Shown here: positions 45,682 through 58,600 of the stretch, piece by piece
Layout of the letters: every line of letters starts with the position of its first letter
How positions within the stretch are numbered: position 1 is the stretch's first letter
Assembly: GCF_018687715.1 (NCBI RefSeq)
Contig: NC_056753.1
Coordinates: 27,839,445-27,903,444, forward strand
Source: Carya illinoinensis
Lineage: Eukaryota; Streptophyta; Magnoliopsida; Fagales; Juglandaceae
DNA length: 64,000 bases
Reading direction: 5' to 3'
Made by a program: the position numbers and the translations under genes
The notes under the pieces: generated by a model
Database searches by the model: none
The model's input: the letters and a program-made list of their open reading frames with translations, nothing else
What the model was told of the DNA's origin: nothing

Positions 45682-47653
45682 TTATGATCTTTTTCCTTGA
45701 GCCAGGCTTACTCGCATTGCTCTTCCTTCTAGCTCCTATGACGCCAAGAAATAACAAAGAGCAATTAATAACGCCAAAATATGAATGTACAAGAGATTCA
45801 GGAAAGATGTGGGGAAAGAGAGACTAATTACTGCTCCATTAAGAGTGTCGAGGGCAGTTTCCATCTCTGATTTTGTGGAGTAGCATACAAAACCGTAACC
45901 ACGTGACCTTCCTGTCTCTCCATCATACAGAACCCTTGCTCCAACCACATTTCCATACTCCTGAAATGCTAGTGTCAAACTCTCCGACGTTACTGACCAG
46001 GACAAATTCCCAACAAAAAGCTTATGATCAGTTTCGGGATACAAAGGATCTTTAGCTTTAGGTTTGTCCGAAAAATTCACCCTCAAGGTTCGGCCCATAT
46101 ATTCCTGTGACAACCAAATTCTTCTAATACTGAGGAAACAGAAAGAAAGCAAGAAAGAACTGAAACAATCAAGGTATTTGTACCTCAAGTTAATAATACA
46201 CGGATATATGCATGCATAAAAACACATGAAAAGACGAGAGTTTCTTACTTTTCCATCCAGATTTTGAATAACAGCATCACAATCTTCAACACTACTCATG
46301 GTCACAAATGCAAATCCTCTGCTTCTCCCAGTGTACCTGTCATACAGAACCTATAACAATTTGTATCAATCAGTAAGGACATGGTGAAACTAATAAATAG
46401 GAATCCCAGTGCTGGTGTTACCAAACTAAATTGTATGTCCAAAACAATAGAAGAAACAAATTTATGGATTGAGGGTTGTTCCCAGAAGGCATTTGATGAA
46501 GATTTGCAGCATTAAATTTCCATCTTGGCCAGGTTGGAGTTGAAAACTTCACTTGTCCCAAAAGCTTAAGCTGATAGATGGGGTTATTTAATTATTTAAA
46601 TTATATTTTACTCCAATCCTTGTTGAATATTTAAGAAAATTCCACTCATTCCACTTCACAACCAAAAAGTAATCATAATTTGCTAAAATCTCTCTGGTTA
46701 GATACTATTTGATAAATTACAAAACCAAGAAATAGATCTTAATTAGTCCTGTTCTCTTAACAAAGCCAGGAGCAATCATTGAGATGAGATGAAGATATTG
46801 AAACAATTTAAAAAAACCACAAAGGACCTAAAGAACTACCCTACCCCCAAGGAAAAAGAATAAAGATGGTCCAACTATTCATCCAAGGAAAATGGCTCAA
46901 ATCATTTTCGAGCGTTACTCGTTCAGTAATACCACCTTGAGTTTACTCAGAACTCTAGTGTACTTGTCAACAAGCAAGAGGTCAAAATTCACATCGTTCA
47001 TTAGCAATGCAAGAGGGAACCGATCACATTCACAAACTAGTCTCTTCTCCCGTCATTACATGCCACTAGCTTTATGGCACTTGTTACAGAATGAACAAAC
47101 ATTCGTTAAGAAATCACTACAGCAGCACTCTCTATCTATGTTCAAACTGGGGCATGATCTGATTAGGCTAATAAACGAGATACAACAAGCTTGTTGGATC
47201 CTAAATACTGAGAAAATATCGCATGCTGATTACCTCAATCAGCTCTGGGCTTCCAAAGTCCTGAATGATGCCAGCAAGCTGGGCACTGTCCACACTATAA
47301 GGCAGATTCCCAAAGTAAAGCTTAGTGTTCACAGGACTTTCAGCCTCTCCATCCAACACTTCCTCTCCTCCGTTATCCTCCTCTTCACCCAACCCTTCTT
47401 CTAAATCAGCTGTCACTGCCACCTCTTCCTGATCAACAGCAGCTGATAACCTCAGAAACCGCCACTTGCTCGAGATGCCGCAGACTGAAAGGTGTTCGAG
47501 CCTGGAAGAATGAGATATGGATGCTAACATGCGGGTTGATGAAATTCTTATTTGAGGAGGGTGAGATGGGCAGTGATTAGAGCGGACACATTTGAGGGTG
47601 TGGATGGATGAAGAGAAATATGAGCCCACAGACGCGGCTGCAGTGGCTGCCAT
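45682..47653 (-). CDS. Chloroplast ribonucleoprotein with two RRMs (cpRNP-like)
   Basis: Predicted plastid RNA-binding protein for mRNA stability or editing. Exons on the minus strand are 47653-47234, 46350-46249, 46104-45832 and 45735-45682, all phase 0 (849 nt, 282 residues). The N-terminus MAATAAASVGSYFSSSIHTL is Ser/Ala-rich with few acids, like a transit peptide. An acidic stretch follows (residues 83-103, Glu-rich), typical of cpRNPs. RRM1: RNP2 KLYFGN at 111-116, RNP1 RGFAFVTM at 151-158. RRM2: KLFVGN at 202-207, RGYGFVCY at 242-249. The C-terminus ELEGRAMRVSLAQGKRS has no extension. An upstream in-frame ATG at 47881 would add 76 residues; I prefer 47653 because the transit-like sequence starts there. 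The precise cpRNP member is not identified. Confidence 0.93.
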
Positions 47654-49142
47654 GGTTCGGGAACTAAGTTCTTGTACTGAGGTTCGTGGTGGTGGTTTTC
47701 TTGGATGGTGGGGGGTTGGGGGGAGTGGAAAGGCTGCATAGATAGTGAGGAACAAGAGAGAGGGATGATGGAAGTGTGAAAAGCCATGTAAGCTTATATC
47801 TAAGCTGATGTGGGCAAATTGTGTCCAGTGAGAATTGGAAGACGGAGGATATATGGGGCCGGGGGGATAAGGTGAGTCCAAACTAGATCAGACTTGACTT
47901 TTGTATCTGTAATGGGCTTTTTCTGTCAGGGTCTTGCTTACTGGTGGGTCTAATGAAATCCAAGAAGGTGTCTTTTTAAAATATATAAAATAAAATAAAA
48001 AAATATTTTTCACCTTACGTTTTATAATCTTTAGTTACACTTTATAATTAATTATTTTTTTAAGTGATAATTATTTAAAGTCATTTCAAATGTGCTATAT
48101 TAGCCAATGTGACTATTAGTGACAAAATGTAGAATGAAGAATAGCGATCCTTTTTTTTTTGTTTAAATATATTTTTACCTCTAATTTATCAAATGTTACT
48201 CATTGTAAAATTAATTTATTACCTTTTTAAACTATCAAGATTTGAGGGGGAAAAAAAAAATTTGCTTTCGACTTATCAGATTTTTTGCACTCTAAATTGA
48301 CTATCCATTTTGAATGGAAAGTTGATACTGTGGTATTTAAAAAGTGTATCGATTTTTTTTTTTTTTTTTTAAATGAGTTTCCCTTCATTGGTGATAATCC
48401 CATGCATGCCAAATGTCAAAGATCTCTTATCTCTTTCCCAGTCTAAATCCTAGAATTCAGGTAGAAACTTAAAAAAATCTGAGTTCAATATTAAAGATGA
48501 GTAACAAGAGCATAGGTGGGAACATGGTTGCCTATAATTCAGCAGAAGAGACCGCTGACAAGTTGTATAATCGGATAAGATTTAACTTAAGTTGCATTCA
48601 ATCTGGAAGTGAGTGCTTACAAGTTTGAATTAATCTCTGTGTATTGATCTTCAAACCCTTTTACTCGCACTATCCTGTTTTAGCACCTTGTTTGCTGCAT
48701 CTGATAGCAACAATTTCATGCGTAGAATGTAATTGTTTAACATTCAAAGGAACGCCTGTGATTTTCATTACTGCACTTGCATTGCCATCCCCAGTAATTA
48801 AACAATAGCAAGCCCATATGGACAGTAAACCAATTTTTTACTCCAATATGAGCACAGATTAATCAGTATCAGTATAACTTCTTGGTAAATTTTAATAGAG
48901 TTCATGACTATTCACAACAATATTTAGTAAGTATGATATAAATTGTACACTCCTTGGCATTCATACACTGGAATTAAGGGAAAGATTGTGGGGGAGAAGA
49001 TTGAAGCTCCTGGTGCAGAACTTTGCCTCTCATGTGAAGAAAAAAGAGAGAGCATGTTCCATTTTTAGAAAGGGAAGAAAACCCATATACCCATATGAAT
49101 CACTGAAAGAGTACTAACCCAATGGCAACTCATCTAACGGTT
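47654..49142. other. Intergenic region between the cpRNP and 199-residue protein genes
   Basis: 47654-47900 is the leader or promoter side of the cpRNP gene. 47970-48420 is AT-rich with a T-run at 48353-48370. The rest, up to the stop at 49143, probably includes the 3' UTR of the next gene. No other gene recognised. Confidence 0.5.
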
Positions 49143-52100
49143 CTAAGTTCCCATAGAGCTTGGTTTCACGGTTCTAAGATATTTTTTCTGACTTGGAACT
49201 GATAATGCCGACCCTTTCTTTCCTCTAAGGTCGCTCTTACCGTCATCAGCATCCTTGGAAATCCTTGTATTAAAAGGCCTTTCAGTTATGCCGCTTGAGA
49301 TAGCCTTACAGTGCACATGTCTGCTTTGAACCAAGTTAGGATTCTTCAAAGGTGAAGGTTGTTTCACCTTTTTACTCCTATTCTTGTTTCCAATCGTCAC
49401 ATCATTATCTGATTACAAAATTACCAAATGCTAAGAGGTAAAACTTTTTTCCAATAAAAATATAGATGGCAAGTTCGAATCTTGTCTGTGTGTGTGTATG
49501 TTGTGACACTAAGAAGTGCATTATTATTTTTTTATATAAGTAAGAAGAAATGCATTATAATATAAGGGATGCAGTAGTTTCAACTTTTAGATTCAAGAAG
49601 GTAATTCTTTCTCTACCTAATATACACTGATGGCATAAAAATACACATTTTATTACTCAGTTCCATCTGTGAAGAGCGAAACATCCTTTATTTTTTTTAA
49701 CCTCGGCTTGTAGATCTAGCCAAAGATTCTTCCCAACATCATGAGTTCATCATTGCATGGAATTCATTGATTATAAAATAAACCAATAGCTTGTTCCAAT
49801 GAAGTCTTCTTACAAGGTCATCAAAGCAATGAAACAAGAAACCTTCATGATTTTGAGAGGTCACCAGGCTCTATCTATATGAAGTAAATGAAACGTGAAT
49901 GATTATTATGTGCTGCAACCACGGAAGAATGCATTCTAAAGTTGATTTTGTTTGAACATGGAAGTCATTATGATGATAACAATCTTCTTGTGCTGCAAAC
50001 CCAAAGTCTACTAAAATTATTGAGAAGCTTTCTCCTAAGATGGTCAACTCAAAGATTTTATAAAAATAGAATAACGATCATTACAAGAACTTCCAAAAGT
50101 AAGATAGTCACCTCCAAAGATATTATGAGTTTTCCTACTCTTAATATATTTTTCTTAACCTTTTACTATAATTTCTTTTGGGAGTACATATTTCTATAAG
50201 GTCTATATGAAGTTCTTCAGTGCATACATAAGGGCACTGATCATCACTTAGCCCAATTGCAATAGATAAATAAGAAAAGGAAAACATAAGATTATAATGA
50301 AATAGTTAAGTGAAATTACCTGGACTAGATAAAATGGCACGTGGACGCAGAATTGAACTGGCCCTATTATTTATATTATCATCCTTGTCAATTTTCTTAT
50401 CATTCTTCCCTACTCCTGTTGATCAAGAGATTCAGATGTCATAACTACAAGATATGTCTATGCAAGAATATACAAGTGATTTTTTTCTCTCCAAAATTTA
50501 TCAGAGCAAAACAAACCTTCAGGTTCAGAAATTGTTGGCATAGGTGCATTCGGTACATAAGAGATTGGAATTTTTGCTACACATAGTGGAGAAAGGTCTT
50601 CATGCTCCACTTCCAAAAGGAAAAAGGGGGGAGGAAGGAAACGAATAAGAAGTTAAGGATTACAGATGTATAAAACCAACCAATCAGTATATGCGAAGGA
50701 CATACAGATAAAAAATAATAAACATCATCATGGCAATAAAAGTTCTTAAATAAGAATAACACTGCTGCATTACTGTCGCAGTTGCAAAAGCGAAACCATC
50801 TTTTAAAGCCTATAATTGTTCGTATCAAGCATCAACCAACCCCATAAATAATCAACATTTCAGCCTGAAATCAGTGTCATTTGAACCAAGCCAACTTTTC
50901 TTCCAACTTGAAAGGACAACATATCACAAGGATAGATGCATCAAAGCTTCATAACAGGAGTGTAAACCACAATGAATTGGAAGAATGAGGAAGGCATGTC
51001 CAATTCATTTTACAAAAAGATATTCGTCAAAACAATCAAGCTCCCTATGATAGGTTGGTCGTCAAACTAATGTTCATTTCATGTGCTCCAAATCTGGATA
51101 ATGCCGAGAAGGGTAGTTGAGTTATTGGCAAGTTGGAGAGGGATCTCAAGGACAGCACAGATTGCAGCACTGTGGAAAATGGCCCCCATTTGTATCTCAT
51201 GGTGCATCTGGAGTGAAAGAAACAATAGACATTTTGAGGATCAGGAAATATCTGTAGAAGAATTTAGGGGTTTTTTATGGAAGACTTTGTTTTTGTGGGC
51301 CATGGCTTTAGAGTTCAATGGTCTTAGCTTCCATGATTTCCTTGTAACAATTTCTAGCTCTTAAAGCGGTGTATTCACATGTATACTCCCAGTGTACCTG
51401 GCTTACGCCTTGTTTACATCAATAAATTTTAATATTACTTATAAAAAAAAAAAAATGTGCTCCAAATCTTCAGTCACGCAACAGGGTGTCACTAATCCAT
51501 AATAAAGCACTCCTGACCTAACAACACATACAGCATCCTTGTGTAAGACAAATTATTCTGTGATACCAGTTAAATTGGGGAAGCCCAGGGCATGTTATAA
51601 ACTTGAACATCACTGTTCTTTACAGTCAAAGGTAAAACTTTCTCAAGAATCAAACACTTTAAAAAGAGGAAAAAACTTGGAAATCTCATCATCAGGATGA
51701 GGATATTGCACTTGCCTTTGGCGTTCTAGAAAAAAAAAAATATATATATATATATATATACGTTTTCCTTGGATTCCAAGTGATTGAGCATTCCAAGCTA
51801 GTCTGGGACTGAGATGCGGCCGACAGAAATGAATTTACAGGACCTGTGGCTGTAAATCACTCGGACCAAGTTCCTTTCCCTGTTTGTTTTCTACTTCCTG
51901 CACTAGTGATTCTCTGGTAAATGTGCATTGCTTTCCCACAAGTGTTAATTTTTTTTCTTCCCCCAAACATGCCAAAACCAGGGCCCAGTTCAAACGCAGG
52001 ATGTTTCCAAACAGAATACTAACCACTCAAGTTACCCCTTCCTTTCTTTCTTTCTTTCTGTAAATTACGCTCGAAATGCAACTTATAGCATAATAACCCA

Positions 52101-52659
52101 AAATAACATTTTCAGACGGAACAATTTATTTGATCGATCAATAATTACATACAATCCAGTCTATCTTTGACGAGTACTACCGAGACCGAGCAGATACTGA
52201 TTTACTCGGTGAAAGCCCATTGAAGAGTTTAATCGAACAAGAAATTATAAAAAAATAAAAAATAAAAAAGAAAAGAAAACAATGACAGTAAAAACTAGAG
52301 CAACAGGCTCAATTGTTTTAGCAGAAAACAAAATAAAACAAACAAGATGATAACTCAAATTTCACCCCGATAATCAATTTTAACATGGAGGGTCTAAAAT
52401 TCAGGACACCCAAAAATCTGAATCAACCGTGGTAGCAGAACACGTAGTTTAACAAGGTAACCTGTCGTAAATATGAAAAACCAAAAACTAAAACATGCTT
52501 GGAGCAAGAAGTACCTGGAAAACAAGAATCATCATTCAACGGAAACAAAGAACTTCCCTTAGGATCATCTTGGTCGTTCTGTTCCTTCACCTTCACCTTC
52601 ACCTTCGGATACACTTCAAGGTCCCCGAAAAAGAAAAACACAAAAAGAGAAGAACCCAT
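49143..52659 (-). CDS. Uncharacterised 199-residue plant protein, four exons
   Basis: I do not recognise this family. Exons on the minus strand are 52659-52515, 50609-50517, 50415-50320 and 49408-49143. Each intron is phase 1 and the joined frame (600 nt) is open to TAG. Donors are gtactt, gtttgt and gtaatt; acceptors ggaag, caacag and atcag. The protein begins MGSSLFVFFFFGDLEVYPKV with a KVKVKVK stretch. The middle is acidic with VEHEDLSPLCVAKIPISYVP. A segment ILRPRAILSSPDNDVTIGNK spans the third junction. The C-terminal half is Lys/Ser-rich and probably disordered (KNRSKKVKQPSPLKNP), suggesting nuclear location. No catalytic motif or membrane segment is convincing. The uniform intron phase and clean frame support a real gene. 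Intron 1 (1.9 kb) holds a LINE fragment. Confidence 0.7.
51096..51454 (+). mobile_element. 5'-truncated LINE (359 bp) with 15-bp target duplication
   Basis: Encodes the very end of LINE ORF2 (MPRRVVELLASWRGISRTAQ, APICISWCIWSERNNRHFED, then a stop) plus the 3' UTR 'caataaattttaatattact' and an A-tail. Exact duplication atgtgctccaaatct at 51081-51095 and 51455-51469. Antisense in intron 1 of the 199-residue protein gene. Confidence 0.92.
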
Positions 52660-54423
52660 TCAAGTACACGATTAAAATATCACAACAAACATGGCAAAAC
52701 CAAGAAAATAAGAACAACAATAAGAAGACGAAGATTAAAACAAAACAAAACAAAAAACCACTTCTGTCTTCCATTTCTGTTGTTGCAGAAATTCCGGAGC
52801 TTCTTCTGCTATTCTAAGAAAACCATGAAAAGGAGAAGAAAACACGGAAAGTATGTCTGTTGCGATGCAGCTACAAAGACAGAGAACGGCCGTGTTGTTG
52901 GGAACGACTTTTTTTCTAAGAAAGTTCGATGGACGACGGAGCAAATTGGAAGGAATGTGCAATCGGTTGGGTCAAAAAGTACACTTTTTTGGCAATTCGG
53001 TGACTTCTCGGCATCAGATACGCCTCCGAAACGGAACACGTCATGCAACACTTTTTGGCAATTAGTTACGTGCATCCACTCCAATCCTTTGACTTCGATT
53101 CTATATAAAAAAATTTTAAACGTGTATCCATTTTTTTTTTAATTTTTTAATCAAATACTTAAAATATAAATAATTTGTAGAAAATTTTAATTAATTTAAA
53201 AATAAATAAATTTAAAAAATTTAAGAAATATGGTATGTAGACTTATATATAACAAATCTCTATTTTTTTTTATATATTGTTTTTTATTTTTAAATATTTT
53301 TTTAATTCATAAATTCATTTAAAATAATTCTTTAACAATTAAGTAAAAAAAATAATAAAAAAATAAAACATCAATCGACAACTTTTGCAGTGCTGCATCC
53401 TCATCCTATGTAGATGCGGCATTTTCCTTTAAATTTTACAATGAATTTTTTTTTTTTTAAATAAGTTAAAAATTAAATTTTCCTTTTGAACTGAAATGAT
53501 TATATATTATATAGTTTTGATGTGCATTTTTACCAACTAAAACAAATTTAAAACCTGTGTGGTATAGATAATAGAGATTCAACAACTATTTATTATTTAT
53601 ATGAAACTTGAATGTATTTCTCACAAAAAGATTAAAGTCGAATTTAATAACAAGATTTATGATTATCAATTAAATTAAATGGAGGCTCTCAACAATACTA
53701 CTTATTAAGCCCTCTTTGTATGTATTCATAGTTGAAAATTTGAATGAAAAAATATATTCATCGTCTCTTTTTTCATCATCCTTTCATCATCTTATGATGT
53801 AGTATTTGATAATAATTTTACAAGTAAAATATAATAAATAATTTTCAATTATCTAATATCATATTATGAGATGATAAGTAGCATTACTCTATTATTATTT
53901 TTAAACTTTTCTTACAAATTACAAATCAAATCATACTATATTATTGATTTAAAAGATGTATCCTCTCCACTGTGCTATAAATAAAATCTTTATTACTCCA
54001 TACCTAAAATGTTATTACCAACCATTTTAAATTTTTAACTTTGTTTATTATTATTTAAAGATAAATGATAGTTACAGTTGTGACTGTGCAAGTGTTACGC
54101 ATTTATTTTTAAAAAAATGAATAAATACAGAATCTTCATAAAAAAAAATATATTTTTTAAATAGTGGACTCTATTATTTTTCAAAACAACTGCATAATAC
54201 TTACGTATTCCACGACTATATATAGTAATACTCTTATTTAAATGGTAATGTACAAGTCTTGCACAAGATTTTTGTAAAAATATGCAACACTAAAAAAAAG
54301 TGAGTTTTTCACATTTTTTCACAATGAGATCCACTTTATTATATAAGGTTTGTGCAAAATTTATGCATTTAAGACTTTTATATATCATTTTTCCATTTAA
54401 AATTATCTCAATTGGTAAGCTTG
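52660..54423. other. Leader of the 199-residue protein gene and AT-rich intergenic DNA
   Basis: 52660-53100 is the presumed 5' UTR and promoter of the minus-strand gene. 53100-54420 is strongly AT-rich with many T-runs and no gene. Confidence 0.5.
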
Positions 54424-55445
54424 TAAAGATTTCAGTTGAACCGAAAGAATTGATTGGACCGAATGGTTCCAATCGGTCAAGACCGGACCCTTCGGTCTTC
54501 CCTTTACAAAATTTTCGATTCTTCTAATTCTGGGGTAGGATTTTTTTACGGACTTTGCGAGACGCAGTCGGTAAATACAGTCGGTTGTACAGAATAAATA
54601 AAAAAAATTATAAAAATATTTTTTTTCATAGTTGTACAAAATGAATAAAAAAAGTTATAAAAATAATTTTTTTTTTATATAGGTCCCATATTAATTTAGT
54701 TTTTTCAAAGAGACTGCACGCCGACTGCATTTACCGACTGCACAAATCATTTCTCTTTTCTTACCTTGACCGGACCAACAAAATATAATATACATATTCT
54801 AAAATATTTTATATAAATATATATTATTGCATATAATAATTATATAATTAATTTTTATAATTTTTATCTAACCTATTACTATTGATAATATAAAATCTTA
54901 AATATGCAATTACTAATATGCTATCAAATAATTAATATATTATATCAATTAATTAACCTATCACCATTAAAGAATGAAAAAAGTTACACAACCTCCTATT
55001 ATTCACATAACCTTCACACATCATATTTTTTTAATTTTATTAGTTTTTCTTTTATCAAATATTTAATATATGGATAATAAATAGAAAAATTCAATTAGAT
55101 TAAGAAGAATAAACTCAAATTTTTTTGGAAAAATATAAAAAAATATAAAAAAATGTGATGTGTAGAGGTTGGGGTGGTTGAGTAGTATTACTCTTAACTA
55201 ATTACTAATATTTACATATAATTAAAGTTATTAAATAAATTTGTTGTAAAATAGTTGAGTTATTAGATAAATTATCATTTGGTATTGGGTCAGACTAAAC
55301 GGACCAACTGGACAAAATAGTTTCAATCCGATCCATATGGGAGTTGGGTCCGGTCCTAAGTGGAAAAATTCTGAACCGAAGGAATTTAGTCCGGCCTTAA
55401 AAACCTGTAAACCAATCGGACCGGAAGGGACCAAATTCAAGGCAG
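54424..55445. repeat. ACCGG-rich inverted ends of an old element
   Basis: 54424-54530 (aaccgaaagaattgattgg, ggtcaagaccggacccttcg) and the reverse complement of 55270-55445 (ccgattgg, ccttcggttcagaa, aggaccggaccc) share the same words in similar order. AT-rich non-coding DNA lies between. Probably the two ends of one degraded element or two inverted copies. Confidence 0.45.
54564..54741. mobile_element. MITE with 21-bp terminal inverted repeats
   Basis: Left end gcagtcggtaaatacagtcgg (54564-54584) and right end ccgactgcatttaccgactgc (54721-54741) are inverted repeats matching at 20 of 21 positions. About 178 bp, AT-rich inside, non-coding. Nested in the ACCGG-rich repeat. Confidence 0.75.
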
Positions 55446-55680
55446 CTCCCTCTTTCATAAAATTTAAAATCAAAAATCAAGAAATCAAAAAGAAAAAAAG
55501 AAAAAGAAAATAAATAAAGGGAGATCAAAATTATTAACTGACGTGGCAGTTTGACGCGAGTCTTGTTTGGTTTTTTCGGCAAATAAAAAATTGGTATTAC
55601 ATAGCAAGGAGTCGGCCGGGAGTCAGGACTTTGTGACTTGCCTCTGGGAGGGTTTAGTAGAACGACTAGGCTTTCGGCTG

Positions 55681-58600
55681 ATGTGGCGCAGGTTGGGATC
55701 CGCATGGAACGTCCGGCGAGGATTTTCATCCGCAGTACGGCAGCGTATTGAGGACGAGGGGGATTGGTCTTATTCCTCCGAGTGGTGGAGGGCCGACTCC
55801 GACGGTCACACCGTTTTCCGTTCCATTTCCGACAAAGGAAACGGCCTCGTCTCCGTCGTCGCCTACCCTTCCTCTCAACCTGTGAGGCTTTCTCTCTCTC
55901 TCTCTCTGAATTTGTTACCATGGTGCTTAAGAGCACCGATGTAAATATTTTCAACGGTACTGTTGGTAAATAATATGCAGAATGATGTGCACTGGCCTGA
56001 AATGGAGAGATGGTTACAGCGAAGGCAGTTAGAGGTACTTCCGGTATGTGAACGCGAGGGGCGTTTTAGGATACTCGGGTACCAATGGCGGGCGCTTCGT
56101 TTTAATGATGATACTCGCCAAAGCACTGTCAAAGTGATGGCTGCTTACCGGGAATCGGAGCCCGGTTCCGTGTGCCTAATGCAGCAGCCACATTGCCTGG
56201 CTGTTCCATGTAAATCAAATTCCTTCAACTGCTTTTACGCCTTTGTATGTGTGTGTGTGTGTGTGTTTGTGATATGCTGTTGGAGAATTGCCAGAGAAAG
56301 AACGCTGTGAATTGCATCACGTTGCGTTTAAGTTAGTTCTTTATATGCTGTATGATGTTAGTCTAACAGGTAGTTCACACCTCGGCATTTTGGGTGGATG
56401 AAATATAGGGCTGAGAGCCACTATGAGCTCTAATAAACATCTATGATCTCGTATGTTGTAGAACTGTTTGGTATTGAGGAAGTTGTTAGAGCATACTTGG
56501 GAGGTTTTCAAAGAGGGTTAGGGCTAGCTGGAATGCCAGATAGCTTGATGAATTGATGTTATAGGAGAACAGAGCGTACTTTAAAGCAATTAATAGAATA
56601 AAATGTCGTAGTGGAACGTTTTGGAGGTTATTTTGGCATCCCTAGCTTAGTTTGGAGGATTCTCATGGGAGTCCAATTTTTCTCAACCTTTTGGATTATT
56701 TTTTTTAATCTTGTTAGGAGAGAAAAGGAACAAAAACAGTTTCAAGCCAACTATAAGGGACCTTGTAGAGATGGTGTACTTTAAATAAACAAAGTTTCAT
56801 TTCTGTTCATCCCATCGCATGGCTGATCACTTCAGTACCTGATGGATAAACAAAGTTTCTTTTTCTCGTTTCTAGCATGTAGATTGTATCTTTTCTGCAC
56901 ATTTTGTATACATGTAGCATTTATATGTGCACCTTTTTGAACCCAAATCAATGGCACCTATGAAAGCTTTTACTTCCACAAAGATCACGTTTATATTCTC
57001 TGGAAAAGTGAAAGGGAAATAGAAGAAATCTATCTGATACATTGGGGGTCAGTAATAGTTTGGATGAGTTAAAGCTATACAGGACCCAGTCTTGGGGTAT
57101 GCTGAGGATCCCTTTTGACTAGTCTTGTCTTGCCTCTTCTTCCAAAGAAAAAGGCATTCAATTTGAGTTATTATTGATTAAGATCAAGTCTCTTGTGGGC
57201 CTTCCCGTGGGCCTCAGAACTTGGCCCGGCCCCTTCCATCCCCTCTCACTTATATCCCCTTCCTTATTTTGCCCGACCACCTTTCTCATTTCAGCCACCT
57301 CCCACTGCAGTTGCCATACCTTCAATCGGGCATTACTAGGTAAATGGCTGTAGAGATATCATAAGGAACCTGATACCTTGTGGAAGACGGTAATAGAGAG
57401 CAAATATGGGGACCTATGGGGGGGTTGGTGTACAAAAGAAGTGAGAGGAGCACATGGAGTGGGCTTGTGGATACATATAAGAAAAGGGTGGGAGGTCTTC
57501 AATCGTTATACCCGAATCCGTTTAGGAAGAGGAACCCGTATTAAGTTTTGGTACAACACTTGGTGTGATCATGTGGCTCTAGAGGAATCTTTTCCTTCTT
57601 TATTCAGAATTGCAAGAGATATTGATGCTTCAGTAGCCGATGTACTGGAAAGAACAGGGGACCAAGTTCAATGGAACATCCACTTCAGTAGGGTGGCACA
57701 AGATTGGGAGATGAGCAGTATTGAAGCCTTTTATAGCCTTTTGTATTCTATTAAACCGGGTAATTCACAGGATAGTCTTTGGTGGATACCTACAACCAAA
57801 GGTACTTTTTCGGTGCGCTCGTTCTATAATTCTCTTACTCAAGAGACACCTGTTCAGTTTCCATGGCGAAAGATATGGAGACATAAGGCGCCACCCAAAG
57901 CAGCTTTCTTTGTGTGGACTGCAGCATTGGGTAAGATTCTCACAACTGATAACTTGAGGAAGCGCAGGGTGATCATCGCAGATTGGTGCTGTATGTGTAG
58001 GAAGGGAGGTGAATCGGTGAACCATCTCTTAATACACTGTGAGGTAGCGAGAAGGTTATGGAATGAGGTATTTGGCAGATTGGACTTAGTTTGGGTGATG
58101 CCGGAGACGGTGGTCGGGGTTCTGGCCAGTTGGAATAATCTGAGAGGAAATTAACAAATAAAAGCGGTGTGGAAGATGATCCCTATATGCATCATGTGGT
58201 GTTTATGGCGAGAGCGCGCAATGACAGAACTTTCGAGGACAAAGAGAGATCGATGGAGGATTTGATAGTCTTTTTCTTTAGAACTCTTTGTACATGGACC
58301 ATAGCGGTTGATTTAAATGGATTGGGGTTACATGAGTTCCTCATATCCATTAATCAAACATAGAACTGGTCACTAAACTTTGTATCAGGCTTTTGCCTCC
58401 TTTTTGATAATATAATTACTTTACTTATCAAAAAAAAAAAAAAAGATCAAGTCTCTGTTCAACTCCAGATATCCTTGATTTGGGAATCTTGGGATGCCAT
58501 AACTATGAGTTTGTTTATCTATTGACACCAACTGTTCGAATACTTTTCTGTGTGAAATGCATGAGCGTTTCTGTGTTCCAGTTATTGTGCGAGGAGAAAC

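Noticed and set aside
51835..52026. Possible extra exon of the 199-residue protein (minus-strand frame)
   Set aside because: Phase does not fit: after the phase-1 donor at 52515 the frame meets a stop, whereas exon 50609-50517 joins directly.
52495..53142. 215-residue plus-strand frame
   Set aside because: Overlaps the first exon and leader of the four-exon minus-strand gene; Lys/Arg-rich from antisense of T-rich DNA, no homology.
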